Shown: positions 1-7,696, numbered from the stretch's first letter. The stretch: 34,000 nt of DNA from CAZONU01 sp965370045 (GCA_965370045.1 CBDUSI010000044.1:1-34000), one strand, 5' to 3'. Notes: generated from the sequence alone by a model not told the origin. Made by a program: numbers and translations.

Positions 1-94
1 ATATCGACCAACACACCCCCAGTCCTTTAGAGAATTAGCAGACACAGCCTAGTCTATCCGCCCGACCGGACCGACTGGCGGCGAAGGAGCCTCC

Positions 95-1300
95 ATGCTT
101 CAGGAAGAGTTCGACGCGCTGAGCAGGGACTTCGACGCGGACGCGGCGTCGACCGGAGGGGCGACGGGCGGGGGCCTGAGCGCCCGCGAGCGCTTCGCGC
201 GCTGCATGCACTTCCAATCCGTGGACCGCGTGCCGCACATGGAGTTCGGCTACTGGGACGAGACCATGGTCCGCTGGCACGCGCAGGGCCTGCCCGCCGA
301 GCACGACTCGCACGAGGCCATAGAAGGTTACTTCGGCTGCCAGCGCAGCATCCAGGTCCCGGTGAGCATGGGCGCGATGAACCTCCGCGAGGAGGAAACC
401 GTCGAGGAGCGCGAGAACTCGATAGTCAAGCGCGACGGGCTGGGGACCCTCTTCGAGAAGATCAAGCGGGGGGCCAGCTCCATCCCCCACTACCTGGAGT
501 TCCCCATCACCGACCGCGAGTCATGGCGGGCCTTCCGCGACGAGTTCCTGCCGCTGGACCTCAATGCCCGCGTGCCGGAGGACATCGCCGCCATCGGCGC
601 CAAGCTCCTGCGCAGCGGGCGGCCGGTGGCCGTGTCCATGGGCTCCTACCTGGGCTACGTGCGCAACTGGATCGGCTTCGAGCAGATCGCCCTGATGTTC
701 TACGACGACCCCGAGCTCATCGAGGAGATCGTCGCGCATCTGGCAAGCATCTACCTGGGCGTCCTGGAACGCGTTCTGCCTCACGTCACCGTGGACCTGG
801 CCACCGGCTGGGAGGATATCTGCTTCAACAGCGGCCCGATCTGCTCGCCGGACATGTTCAAATCCATGGTGATCCCGCACCTCAAGCCGGTCTTGCGCCT
901 GCTGCGCCAGCACGGCGTGGACGTCATCTGGACGGATTGCGACGGGGATATCCGCCGGCTCGTGCCCCTCTGGCTGGAGGCCGGCCTCAACTGCATGTTC
1001 CCGGTGGAGGTCAACGGCGGGTCCGACCCCGTGGAGCTGCGGGAGGAGTACGGCCACGAAGTGCTGCTGGTCGGGGGCTTCGACAAGATGGCCCTGCTCA
1101 AGGGCCGGGACGCGATCCTCGCCGAGTTGAAGCGCCTGGAGCCAGTCGTGGCCGACGGCGGATTCATCCCCCACGTCGACCACCGCGTGCAGGCCGACGT
1201 GGACTACAACGACTACCGCTACTACATCCGCGAGAAGATGGTCATGCTCGGCTACAAGCCGGAGGAGATAAAGGCCATCAAGCCGCTGCGCGACCTGTAA
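95..1300 (+). CDS. Uroporphyrinogen decarboxylase (UroD/MtaA) family protein
   Basis: A 401-residue protein resembling the UroD superfamily, which covers haem-pathway UroD and many cobamide-dependent methyltransferases of the MtaA/CmuA type. N-terminal signs are the segment ERFARCMHFQSVDRVPHMEFGYW (residues about 30-52), typical of the non-haem branch that opens with 'RER...P.DRVP'. Later come DLATGWEDICFNSGPICSP, a barrel strand with conserved acidic residues, and a C-terminal GGFIPHVDHRVQADVDYNDYRYYIREK segment. This branch is expanded in Planctomycetota and Lentisphaerota and lacks the signature of true HemE, so haem synthesis is unlikely. The substrate is not deducible. The ATG at 95 is preceded by GAAGGAG at good spacing. 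No methyl-acceptor corrinoid protein lies beside it. Family is confident, function is open. Confidence 0.85.
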   Translation: MLQEEFDALSRDFDADAASTGGATGGGLSARERFARCMHFQSVDRVPHMEFGYWDETMVRWHAQGLPAEHDSHEAIEGYFGCQRSIQVPVSMGAMNLREEETVEERENSIVKRDGLGTLFEKIKRGASSIPHYLEFPITDRESWRAFRDEFLPLDLNARVPEDIAAIGAKLLRSGRPVAVSMGSYLGYVRNWIGFEQIALMFYDDPELIEEIVAHLASIYLGVLERVLPHVTVDLATGWEDICFNSGPICSPDMFKSMVIPHLKPVLRLLRQHGVDVIWTDCDGDIRRLVPLWLEAGLNCMFPVEVNGGSDPVELREEYGHEVLLVGGFDKMALLKGRDAILAELKRLEPVVADGGFIPHVDHRVQADVDYNDYRYYIREKMVMLGYKPEEIKAIKPLRDL

Positions 1301-1347
1301 CCCTATCGCCCCAACTCCATTTTCCCCGCGACGCGTCGCGCCTTCGG

Positions 1348-1369
1348 GCGTCCAAGTTGTGTTGGACGC
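1348..1369. other. Inverted repeat between the UroD-like and TPR genes
   Basis: A perfect 8-bp stem GCGTCCAA/TTGGACGC with a 6-nt loop sits just before the Shine-Dalgarno sequence of the 1389 gene, next to a 12-bp palindrome GCGACGCGTCGC at 1328-1339. There is no T-tract, so it is not a standard intrinsic terminator. It could be an operator or an RNA structure near the start site. Function is unknown. Confidence 0.35.
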
Positions 1370-1388
1370 GTGGAGGAGGACGCCGACT

Positions 1389-2507
1389 ATGGGCTCGCGA
1401 AGAAACGTTCTTCCGGTCCTGGCCGCTCTGCTGTTGGGAATGGCTCAAGGGGGCCCGGCCCGGTCGGGAGAGGCCCCCAAACCGGACGGCTGGGAAAAGG
1501 CCCGAATGGGCTTCCGGGCGGCGGGCGAGCTGATATCCAAAGGCAGGTACGCGGACGCCAAGGGCTATCTGGACTACTGCCGGGATCAGCTGCCCGCCCC
1601 CTACGGGAAGACGGCCGCCGCCTTCAAGAAGCGCCTGACCAAGCTGGTCGGAACCGGGAGCGTCCCGGCGGGCTATCTCCTGAAGGGCCGGCTGGCCGGC
1701 CTGTGCCTGGACATGGGCGATTACGCGGGCGCGCTGGGGCTCGCCCTCCAGACCCGCAAGCTGAGCCTGCGCGACCCCCAGGGCTATACACGATACGTCG
1801 CGTGGTGTTACCTGGAAACCGGTGACGCCCGCAAGGCGCGCGCAGAGTACAGGCGCGGCGCCGTGCCTCGGGAGCCGGCCGACAAGCACCTCAAGCTCGC
1901 CGCCGAGTACGCCGCCAAGCCCCGGGACAGCCGGGCCGTCGTGAAGTTCGTGGAGGAGCACTATCTCAAGGCCCGCGGCGATCATCTTGGAGCGCTGGAT
2001 GCCCTGAGTCGCGTGCTGCCCTACACCTGGGGGCGGGAGGCGCGGCTGGGACTCTATCGACGCCTCTTCAGCAGCCTGGCAGCGCTCGGCGACGAGGGCG
2101 GCCTGTTCGCGTGGGAGGAGAGGCTCCTGGCCGATTTCGGAAAAGAGCCGGCGGCGCGCGCGGGAGTGCATCTCGCCCGCGCCCGGCGGGCGCATCGCAA
2201 GCGCCAGTCCGACCGGGCTATTGCCGAGTCCAAGAAGGCGCTCGCCGAGAAGGCCGAAGGCGGCAAGCCCACAGCGGCCTTGCTGAACCACTGGCACGGT
2301 GCCGCCCGGCTGATTTCCGAGTGCTGCGAGGCCAAACGGGACTACCGGCTGGCCTACGAGTACGCGCTGGCCGCGCGGTACAAGTACAGGCCCGCCGCCA
2401 GGACCGGGGCCCTGGCCCGGATGGCGGCCGGAGCGCTCGAGAAGCGCATCGGGAAGCTCAAGGAACTGCTCCGGGAGACGAAAAAGCCGCCCGGCCGCCG
2501 CCTGTGA
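1389..2507 (+). CDS. Secreted TPR-like repeat protein, function unknown
   Basis: A 372-residue protein. An upstream in-frame ATG at 1359 exists, but the ATG at 1389 is preferred: GGAGGAGGA lies at 1372-1380, and the protein then begins with a clean Sec signal peptide (Arg-rich start, hydrophobic core VLPVLAALLLGMA, small residues before about residue 28). The mature part is helical. It has several pairs of amphipathic helices of TPR type, for example the stretches with AGELISKGRYADAKGYLD, RLAGLCLDMGDYAGALGLAL and WCYLETGDARKARAEYRRG. The C-terminus is basic. No enzyme motif is visible. It probably acts in the periplasm as a scaffold or adaptor. It follows the UroD-like gene by 88 bp, with a hairpin at 1348-1369 between them, and is convergent with the DMT permease, with only 12 bp separating the stop codons. 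Confidence 0.75.
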   Translation: MGSRRNVLPVLAALLLGMAQGGPARSGEAPKPDGWEKARMGFRAAGELISKGRYADAKGYLDYCRDQLPAPYGKTAAAFKKRLTKLVGTGSVPAGYLLKGRLAGLCLDMGDYAGALGLALQTRKLSLRDPQGYTRYVAWCYLETGDARKARAEYRRGAVPREPADKHLKLAAEYAAKPRDSRAVVKFVEEHYLKARGDHLGALDALSRVLPYTWGREARLGLYRRLFSSLAALGDEGGLFAWEERLLADFGKEPAARAGVHLARARRAHRKRQSDRAIAESKKALAEKAEGGKPTAALLNHWHGAARLISECCEAKRDYRLAYEYALAARYKYRPAARTGALARMAAGALEKRIGKLKELLRETKKPPGRRL

Positions 2508-2519
2508 CGGTGCCCCGCT

Positions 2520-3443
2520 CTATCGGGCGAAGCCGATCATCACCAGCCCGGCGACGATCACCACCGCGGCCAGGATCCGCGCCCTGCCGCCAGGCTCCCT
2601 GAAGAGCAGCACGCCGCCCAGGACTCCCAGCACGATGGACAGCTGCCGCAGGCCAGCCACGTAGGCCACCTTGTCGGCGTTGGCGTAGGCCCACAACACT
2701 AACAGGTAAGTCACGAATATGAGCGCGCCGACCGTGGCCGCGCTCAGCTTCTCGGTTCCGAGCGCGCGGCGCAGTCCCGCCGGGCGGTCGAAGAGCAACG
2801 ATACTGGTAAAAGCCCGACGGTGATGGCCGCGTACTGCATGTACTCGTAATAGAAGGCTCCGCGCAGCCCCGCTGCGAAGCGCAGATCCTCCAGGCGGTT
2901 GATGGTGTCCATGACCACGTCGTCGGTCAGCGTGTACCCGCTGGAGCACAGCGCCGCACCCAGCGCCCAGAGGCTGGCGCGGTTGAGGTAGGCGTGCCAG
3001 CTCAAGCCCTCCGGCCCAAACTCCAGCCGCTTGAGCGGCAGCACGAAGCAGCCGGCCACCACCAGCACGATCCCGACCACCGCCAGCGAACTGGGCTTCT
3101 GCCCCAGCAGCAGCCCGGCCAGGAGCAGCACGAATATCGGCGTCGAGCGGATCAGCGGATAGGCCACCGAGAAGTCCCCGTGGCGGTAGGCCGCCGCCAA
3201 GCACGCGAAGTACCCGCACATGAACGCCCCGCTCATCGCCAGGTAGAGCCAGAAGCGGGGCGGCACCGCGCCGAGGAACCTGGCCCCGCCCAGCAGGAAG
3301 AAGGCCGGGGTCGCGGCGACCAGCACGGCGGTGCTGGCCATCCAGAAGAAGGCCGGCGTCTTGCTGGACTTCTTGGCCATGAGGTTCCAGGCCGCGTGCG
3401 TGGCGCACGAGGCCAGCACCAGAATCAGCGCCAGGTTGTTCAC
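2520..3443 (-). CDS. EamA/DMT-superfamily permease
   Basis: A 307-residue integral membrane protein of the drug/metabolite transporter superfamily. It has about ten hydrophobic segments in two EamA-like halves. Family signs are the opening HAAWNLMAKKSSKTPAFFW and the ending VLGGVLLFREPGGRARILAAVVIVAGLVM, in which FxEx precedes the last membrane helix as in most EamA proteins. Longer readings from the in-frame ATG at 3506 exist. The GTG at 3443 is chosen because it overlaps the thiL stop codon by 4 bp (GTGA) and starts directly before the first membrane segment, so translation is probably coupled to thiL. The substrate cannot be read from sequence. Pairing with thiL hints at a thiamine-related or other vitamin substrate, but that is only a context guess. 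Confidence 0.85.
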   Translation of the reverse strand: MNNLALILVLASCATHAAWNLMAKKSSKTPAFFWMASTAVLVAATPAFFLLGGARFLGAVPPRFWLYLAMSGAFMCGYFACLAAAYRHGDFSVAYPLIRSTPIFVLLLAGLLLGQKPSSLAVVGIVLVVAGCFVLPLKRLEFGPEGLSWHAYLNRASLWALGAALCSSGYTLTDDVVMDTINRLEDLRFAAGLRGAFYYEYMQYAAITVGLLPVSLLFDRPAGLRRALGTEKLSAATVGALIFVTYLLVLWAYANADKVAYVAGLRQLSIVLGVLGGVLLFREPGGRARILAAVVIVAGLVMIGFAR

Positions 3444-4363
3444 GGGTTCAGGTGCTGCCAGCCCGCCGGTCTCAGGCGGTGTTTCTTTCCGGCGCATACC
3501 AGCCATAACCCTGACCCGCGCTTCCTGATGACGCCGATTTCGCTGAGCTTGGTCCTGAACGGCCAGCGCTTCTTCAGCGCCTGGGCGCGTTTCGGCCGCA
3601 CAGTGAAAAGCAGTTCGTAGTCCTCACCATCACAGAGCGCGTGCTCCAGAGCGTCGCCCTTCAGCTTCCAGGCCGCGGGCGAGACGGGTATCTTTTCCGC
3701 GAGAAGCTCCGCGCCGAGGCCGCCGCTCTCTTTCAGGATGTGCGCCAGGTCGCGGGTCAGGCCGTCGGAGACGTCAATCATTCCGCCGACGCCCTTGAAG
3801 CCGGCCAGGAACCCGCCTTCCGCGAGGCGCGGAGTGAACCTGAGATGCTTGCCGAGAATCGAGCCGCCCAGCTTGCCGGTTACGAAGACGCAGTCCCCCG
3901 ACCGCGCGGAGCTGCGCAGCAGCGCCCGGCCCTTCCTGGCGCGGCCGACGATGGCCGTCGCTATTGTCGTGACCCCCGGCGTGCCGGATACGTCTCCGCC
4001 GACCACGGGACACCCGTAGCGCCCCGCGGCCCGGGCCAGCCCCTTCTGGAAGGCGCGCGCCCACGCGCCGGAATGCTTGCGGGAGAGCGCCGCGAAAACC
4101 ACCGCGGCCAGGGGTTCGCCGCCGGTCGCGGCGATGTCCGAGAGCGGCCGGCAAATTGCCTTCCAGCCGACATCAGTGGGCCGGGCCTTCTTCCCGAAGT
4201 GCACCCCTTCGACCAGGCCATCGGTCTTGAGGAGCAGATCCCAGCCTTTTCCCAGGCCGGCCAGCACCGCGCAGTCGTCACCGGGCCCCACGCGGACCGC
4301 GCCCCGCTTCGCGCCGGGCAAGCCGCGCTTTCTTATCCACTCTATCAGTTCGAGTTCGCGCAC
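3440..4363 (-). CDS. thiL: Thiamine-monophosphate kinase ThiL
   Basis: A 307-residue cytoplasmic kinase that phosphorylates thiamine monophosphate to thiamine diphosphate, the last step of cofactor synthesis. It belongs to the PurM/AIR-synthase-like fold. Diagnostic motifs are VGPGDDCAVL (residues about 25-34, metal/ATP-binding acidic pair), LLKTDGLVEGVHF, DVGWKAICRPLSDIAATGGEPLA, IDVSDGLTRDLAHI, and GEDYELLFTV near the C-terminus. Longer TTG and GTG starts exist at 4402 and 4399, but they lie upstream of a perfect TATAAT box. The GTG at 4363, giving MRELELIEWIRK, fits the usual ThiL N-terminus and lies 7 bp after that -10 box, so the message is probably leaderless. No Shine-Dalgarno sequence is present. 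The stop overlaps the start of the downstream permease. Confidence 0.95.
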   Translation of the reverse strand: MRELELIEWIRKRGLPGAKRGAVRVGPGDDCAVLAGLGKGWDLLLKTDGLVEGVHFGKKARPTDVGWKAICRPLSDIAATGGEPLAAVVFAALSRKHSGAWARAFQKGLARAAGRYGCPVVGGDVSGTPGVTTIATAIVGRARKGRALLRSSARSGDCVFVTGKLGGSILGKHLRFTPRLAEGGFLAGFKGVGGMIDVSDGLTRDLAHILKESGGLGAELLAEKIPVSPAAWKLKGDALEHALCDGEDYELLFTVRPKRAQALKKRWPFRTKLSEIGVIRKRGSGLWLVCAGKKHRLRPAGWQHLNP

Positions 4364-4370
4364 GGGATCA

Positions 4371-4376
4371 ATTATA
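4371..4376 (-). promoter_or_regulatory. Perfect -10 box giving a probable leaderless thiL transcript
   Basis: TATAAT on the minus strand is separated by 7 bp from the GTG start of thiL, so transcription should begin at or within a base of the start codon. There is no purine-rich ribosome-binding site. The -35 region is poor: the best match, TTGGTG, is 20 bp upstream. It lies just past the T-run of the flgM terminator. Confidence 0.6.
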
Positions 4377-4400
4377 GTGTGGCGCGGGGGCGGGGCCACC

Positions 4401-4436
4401 AAAAAGACACGGGTCCGCCAATCGGCGGACCCGTGT
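4401..4436 (-). terminator. Rho-independent terminator of flgM
   Basis: A perfect 13-bp stem (ACACGGGTCCGCC with its complement, 4407-4419 and 4424-4436) and a 4-nt loop are followed on the minus strand by a C and then TTTTT. It lies 23 bp after the flgM stop and directly in front of the thiL -10 box, cleanly separating the two units. Confidence 0.9.
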
Positions 4437-4459
4437 TCAGATGCGTTCTCGTTTGCGGC

Positions 4460-4741
4460 TTACAGCCCGGACAGGAAGTCGTCGACCAGGGCGTTCAGCG
4501 CATGGCCCAGCCTGTCGTCGGTGACGTAGGTGCCGCGCACGATCTGCTGGCGGATTTCCTCGACCTTGGTTTCCCGGATGTCGGGCATGGCCCTGACCCG
4601 GGCCAGCAGTTTGCCCGCGTGGCTCAACTCGACCTTGTCAGAGCCGCGAGTCTCGGGAGCGGGCGCCGGCGCGCTCCGGTCGCGCGTTTCCTTGGGACCG
4701 TCGAACCCCGGGGGACGAACCCCGCCTATTCCTTCTACCAT
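4460..4741 (-). CDS. flgM: Anti-sigma-28 factor FlgM
   Basis: A 93-residue protein that binds and inhibits the flagellar sigma factor FliA until the hook-basal body is finished and FlgM is exported. The N-terminal 40 residues are Pro/Ala-rich and probably disordered. The C-terminal half carries the family pattern: DKVELSHAGKLLARVRAMPDIRETKVEEIRQQI, then GTYVTDDRLGHALNALVDDFL, which corresponds to the sigma-binding helices. It lies downstream of fliA with its own sigma-28-type promoter and terminator. An AAGGTGAG-type ribosome-binding site precedes the ATG. No other flagellar gene is in the window. Confidence 0.92.
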   Translation of the reverse strand: MVEGIGGVRPPGFDGPKETRDRSAPAPAPETRGSDKVELSHAGKLLARVRAMPDIRETKVEEIRQQIVRGTYVTDDRLGHALNALVDDFLSGL

Positions 4742-4794
4742 GACTCACCTCACCTTCGCAGTCTTGAAGAGTCCCTTGGACCTCCTCAATATCA

Positions 4795-4822
4795 CTATCG
4801 GAGGGCAACAGGGGGGACTTTA
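4795..4822 (-). promoter_or_regulatory. Sigma-28 (FliA)-type promoter of flgM
   Basis: On the minus strand TAAA (4819-4822) and TCCGATAG (4795-4802) are separated by 16 bp. This matches the SigD/FliA consensus TAAA-N14-16-GCCGATAT/A except for the first and last bases. It lies 53 bp upstream of the flgM start, so FliA would drive synthesis of its own inhibitor, as in enteric bacteria and Bacillus. Confidence 0.65.
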
Positions 4823-4826
4823 GGGC

Positions 4827-4846
4827 AAAAACGCGCAATTGTGCGC
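4827..4846 (-). terminator. Short intrinsic terminator after fliA
   Basis: On the minus strand a 5-bp GC-rich stem GCGCA/TGCGC with a 4-nt loop is followed by G and TTTTT. It ends the long yebC-ruvC-yacP-fliA transcript just before the sigma-28 promoter of flgM. The stem is short, so read-through is likely. Confidence 0.5.
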
Positions 4847-4869
4847 CGTAACACCCGTGATTACGCATC

Positions 4870-5712
4870 TTACGCTATCCAATCGCCCGAGCCACCCTCT
4901 GGGGGGCTCGTGGGAGGTTTTTCGGGGTTTTTCGGAGATTCTCTTTCAGACCCGCTGGGCCGGCGCCGGCCGCTGATCTCGACCTTGTATTGCAGGCGCT
5001 TGACCATCTCGGTGTGCATCTGGCTTACCCGGCTCTCGGAGACCCCCAGGATGGCGCCGATCTCCCGGAGGGTCAGTTCCTCGTGGTAGTAGAGGACCAC
5101 CAGCAGCCGGTCCTTCTCGTTCATCTCCTCCTTGACCAGGGCCAGGAGCTCCTCGCGCTCCAGGTTCTCCAGGGGATCGGCCGCGGATTCGTCGGCCACC
5201 AGGCTGGCCGCGGTGTGGCCCTCCTCGTCGGCCTCACTGTCCAGGCTGGAGAGCGAGGCCGTGGTCAGCGCCCGCTCGGTGTCGCAGAGCGCCTCCACGG
5301 TCATCCCCGCGAGCTCGGCGACCTCCTCGGGGGTGAGGGCCTTGCCGTCATCGCGCAGCTGCTGCTCGGCCTTCCTGATGCGCGCGGCGCGCTCGCGGAC
5401 CCCGCGGGTGAGCATGTCCATGCTGCGCAGCTCGTCGAGCATGGCCCCGCGGACGCGGCTCAGGGCGTAGGTCTCGAAGCGCACTTCGCGTTTCGTGTCG
5501 AACTTCTCAACGGCGGAGAGGATGCCCACGCAGCCGGCGCTGTAGAGGTCCTCCTCGCGTATGAAGCTGGGCAGGTGCAGGGCCAGCCGGCCGGCGGCCA
5601 CCTTGACCAGCGGCAAATAGTGCTCCACCAGGCGGTCGAAGTCCGCGCGGTTGCGGTTCGCCACGTAGCGCGCCCAGACCTGTTCCTCGTCAAGCGGGTT
5701 CTCAGAACTCAA
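4870..5712 (-). CDS. fliA: Flagellar RNA polymerase sigma-28 factor FliA/WhiG
   Basis: About 280 residues. It is a group 3 sigma factor directing RNA polymerase to flagellar and motility promoters. Region 2 is clear: LVKVAAGRLALHLPSF, then EEDLYSAGCVGILSAVEKFD and FETYALSRVRGAMLDELRSMDMLTRGVRERAARI, the classical FliA/WhiG signature. Region 3 follows (LTPEEVAELAGMTVEAL), then region 4 with the helix-turn-helix LTLREIGAILGVSESRVSQMHTEMVKRL. The C-terminal tail (about 35 residues, Pro/Ser/Gly-rich) is an extra compared with most FliA proteins. The start is uncertain. The TTG at 5712, inside the end of yacP and preceded by GGAAGGGG, is preferred; a TTG at 5757 also exists. No ATG is available upstream of region 2. 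FlgM is encoded immediately downstream. Confidence 0.93.
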   Translation of the reverse strand: MSSENPLDEEQVWARYVANRNRADFDRLVEHYLPLVKVAAGRLALHLPSFIREEDLYSAGCVGILSAVEKFDTKREVRFETYALSRVRGAMLDELRSMDMLTRGVRERAARIRKAEQQLRDDGKALTPEEVAELAGMTVEALCDTERALTTASLSSLDSEADEEGHTAASLVADESAADPLENLEREELLALVKEEMNEKDRLLVVLYYHEELTLREIGAILGVSESRVSQMHTEMVKRLQYKVEISGRRRPSGSERESPKNPEKPPTSPPEGGSGDWIA

Positions 5713-6271
5713 CGGCCCCGTCCCCTTCCATGCCGAAGTAATGCAGCCAGGCCTCAACCTCCTCGTCGGAGGGAGCGGCCAGTTCCTTGCCGGGCTCGGG
5801 CCTCTCGCGGCGCTGGCCCTTGCCGTGACGCGGCCGCCGATGGCCGACCAAGTGCTTGGCGCACTCCTCGCTGGTCTCTATGCGCGCGCCAAGGCTCCGC
5901 GCGTAGGCGGCCAGCTGCCGGTCGCTGGTCACCAGGCGGACCTCCCCGCCCTTGCCCAGCAGCGAACGCTCCTCCATGTATTCCTTGATGACCGTGTCCG
6001 CGTCGCTGCCCGGCGGTGAGAAGGTCACCCCCAGCGAGCTGCGGCTCTCGCGGCGGATGCACAGGCTCAGCCCCTCGGGACCCGGGAGGATGCCGGGCAG
6101 CATCCGCTTGGAGTCGAAGACCACCGTGGCGGCATTGAGGTCCTTGCGCCGCGCGCGGGACAGCATGTAGAGCATCATCTCCCGCGCGCGGGACAGATCC
6201 CCTTCGCGCATCCGCTCCGCCAGGCGGCCGACCTTCATGAGCAGGTTGTAGCCGTCGATGAGCGTCTCCAC
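5702..6271 (-). CDS. NYN-domain (YacP/Rae1-type) ribonuclease-like protein
   Basis: A 189-residue protein with the PIN-like NYN fold, in the YacP family that includes the ribosome-associated endonuclease Rae1 of Bacillus. Visible marks are the opening ETLIDGYNLLMKV with the first catalytic Asp, TVVFDSKRMLPG in the middle, SDADTVIKEYMEE with the conserved acidic pair, and VRLVTSDRQLAAYARSLGA. A basic linker and an acidic tail follow. The start is GTG at 6271 with a purine-rich stretch overlapping the ruvC stop. It lies 4 bp after ruvC and overlaps fliA by 11 bp, so it is in the same operon. RNA cleavage is inferred from the family, not shown here. Confidence 0.8.
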   Translation of the reverse strand: METLIDGYNLLMKVGRLAERMREGDLSRAREMMLYMLSRARRKDLNAATVVFDSKRMLPGILPGPEGLSLCIRRESRSSLGVTFSPPGSDADTVIKEYMEERSLLGKGGEVRLVTSDRQLAAYARSLGARIETSEECAKHLVGHRRPRHGKGQRRERPEPGKELAAPSDEEVEAWLHYFGMEGDGAVEF

Positions 6272-6275
6272 GGGG

Positions 6276-6782
6276 TTACTTCCCTTTCAGAGCGGTGCGC
6301 GCCGCCCGCTCCATCGGGGCGCGGTGCAGGTAGCAGATGGCCGCGGCCAGCGCATCGGTGGCGTCGGTCGACTTCGGCGCGCGGCTCAGGCCCAGCAGGG
6401 CCTTGACCATTTGGGCGACCTGCTCCTTGCGCGCCGCGCCGCTGCCGGTCACCGCGCGCTTGATTTCCGAGGGACTGTACTCCTCTATGCGCACGCCGGC
6501 GCTGGCGCAGGCCAGCAGCGCCACCCCCCGGGCCTCGCCGATGGCGATGGCCGTGGCCAGGTTCCGGCCGGCGAAGGGCTGCTCGACGACGGCCACCTCC
6601 GGGCCGACCCGCTCGATGACCGCGGCCAGCCCGTCGTGGATGAGGCACAGCCGCTCGGCCAGCGGCAGCGAGCGGCGCGCGCGCACCGCGCCGCAGTCCA
6701 GGAGCTCGGGCCCGCCGCGGCGGGTTCTGACCGCCCCGTATCCGGCGGCCAGGGTGCCCGGGTCTATGCCCAGTACGATCAA
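6276..6782 (-). CDS. ruvC: Crossover junction endodeoxyribonuclease RuvC
   Basis: A 168-residue Holliday-junction resolvase with an RNase H-like fold that cuts four-way junctions during recombinational repair. Catalytic acidic residues are visible at D7 (VLGIDPGT), E67 (AVVEQPF), D140 and D143 (STDATDALAAAIC). The substrate-loop motif AGRNLATAIAIGEARG is present. The length is normal. The start is TTG at 6782, preceded by GAGGAG at 5-6 bp. No ATG or GTG lies close enough to retain the first catalytic Asp. It follows yebC by 18 bp, the common order yebC-ruvC. The usual ruvA-ruvB partners do not follow; yacP and fliA take their place. Confidence 0.95.
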   Translation of the reverse strand: MIVLGIDPGTLAAGYGAVRTRRGGPELLDCGAVRARRSLPLAERLCLIHDGLAAVIERVGPEVAVVEQPFAGRNLATAIAIGEARGVALLACASAGVRIEEYSPSEIKRAVTGSGAARKEQVAQMVKALLGLSRAPKSTDATDALAAAICYLHRAPMERAARTALKGK

Positions 6783-6800
6783 GTCGTCTCCTCGCGGCCC

Positions 6801-7559
6801 CTACTCGTCCTTGGCCAGTTCGGCGGCGATCTCGGCGGTCATTTCGAAGTTGGTGTAGACGTTGTTGACGTCTTCCTCGTCCTCCAGCTCGCCCATCAGC
6901 GTGACTACTTTGCGGGCGGCGTTGACGTCCAACGCCACGTTGCTGTCGGCAATGTAGGTCAGCTCCGCGGACTCGTTGGCGATGCCGGCCTCTTCCAGCG
7001 CCTTGCAGACCGCGCCGAAGTCCTCCTGCGCGGTGGTAATCGAGTAGAACTCGTCGCCGGCCTCGAAGTCCTCGGCCCCGCCATCCAGGGCCAGCTCCAT
7101 GAGCTTGTCCTCCTCGACGGCGTCGCGCTTGACGGTGATGAGCCCCTTGAACTTGAACATCCAGGCCACCGCGCCGCTGTTGCCCATCTTGCCGCCGCGC
7201 TTCTCGACGATGTTGCGCACCTCCGGGCCGGTGCGGTTGCGGTTGTCGGTGGCCACCTTGATGAGCAGCGCCACCCCCCCGGGGCCGTAGCCCTCGTAGG
7301 TGATCTCCTCGATCTTGACGCCGTCGGCGCCCTGGCCGGTGGCCCGGGCGATGGCCCGCTTGATGTTGTCCTTGCCCAGGCCGGCCACGCGGGCCGTGTC
7401 CAGGATCATGCGCAGGGCCGGGTTCATGTCGGGGTCGCCACCGCCTTGCCGGGCGGCGACGTAAATCTGCTTGGCTATCTTGCTGAAGACCTTGCCCCTC
7501 TTGGCGTCGGTGGCGGCCTTCTTGTGCTTGATGGTCGCCCAGTGGGAATGACCGGACAT
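6801..7559 (-). CDS. yebC: YebC/PmpR family DNA-binding or translation-regulatory protein
   Basis: A 252-residue member of the YebC/TACO1 family. These proteins bind nucleic acid and, in recent work on other bacteria, ease translation of proline-rich stretches. The hallmark N-terminus MSGHSHWATIKHKKAATDAKRGKVFSKI is intact, followed by NPALRMILDTARVAGLGKDNIKRAI and YEGYGPGGVALLIKVATDNRNRT. The C-terminal domain follows with the usual acidic character. A strong GGAGGAG ribosome-binding site precedes the ATG. It heads the yebC-ruvC-yacP-fliA operon, preceded only by a short upstream ORF and the promoter at 7719-7747. Confidence 0.95.
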   Translation of the reverse strand: MSGHSHWATIKHKKAATDAKRGKVFSKIAKQIYVAARQGGGDPDMNPALRMILDTARVAGLGKDNIKRAIARATGQGADGVKIEEITYEGYGPGGVALLIKVATDNRNRTGPEVRNIVEKRGGKMGNSGAVAWMFKFKGLITVKRDAVEEDKLMELALDGGAEDFEAGDEFYSITTAQEDFGAVCKALEEAGIANESAELTYIADSNVALDVNAARKVVTLMGELEDEEDVNNVYTNFEMTAEIAAELAKDE

Positions 7560-7612
7560 TTCTACTCCTCCAGATCTGCTGCGGGACGGGTCGGACGGCG
7601 AAGCGGATCGTC

Positions 7613-7696
7613 TCAGGCAGTTGGTCCCGGAGGGTGGTCGGCCATATAGTAGGCGCGGAGCAGCTGGCGGAGATATCTGGAGTAAACGTAAGGCAT
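7613..7696 (-). CDS. Candidate 27-residue protein or leader peptide upstream of yebC
   Basis: A short ORF, MPYVYSRYLRQLLRAYYMADH followed by PPGPTA. It lies between a good promoter and yebC, with GTGAGGGG 6 bp before its ATG. It is rich in Tyr, Arg and Leu, basic and amphipathic. Its stop is 53 bp before the yebC start. It is either a true small protein or a leader peptide controlling the operon. Support comes from promoter, ribosome-binding site and position only; no homologue is known to me. Confidence 0.4.
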   Translation of the reverse strand: MPYVYSRYLRQLLRAYYMADHPPGPTA

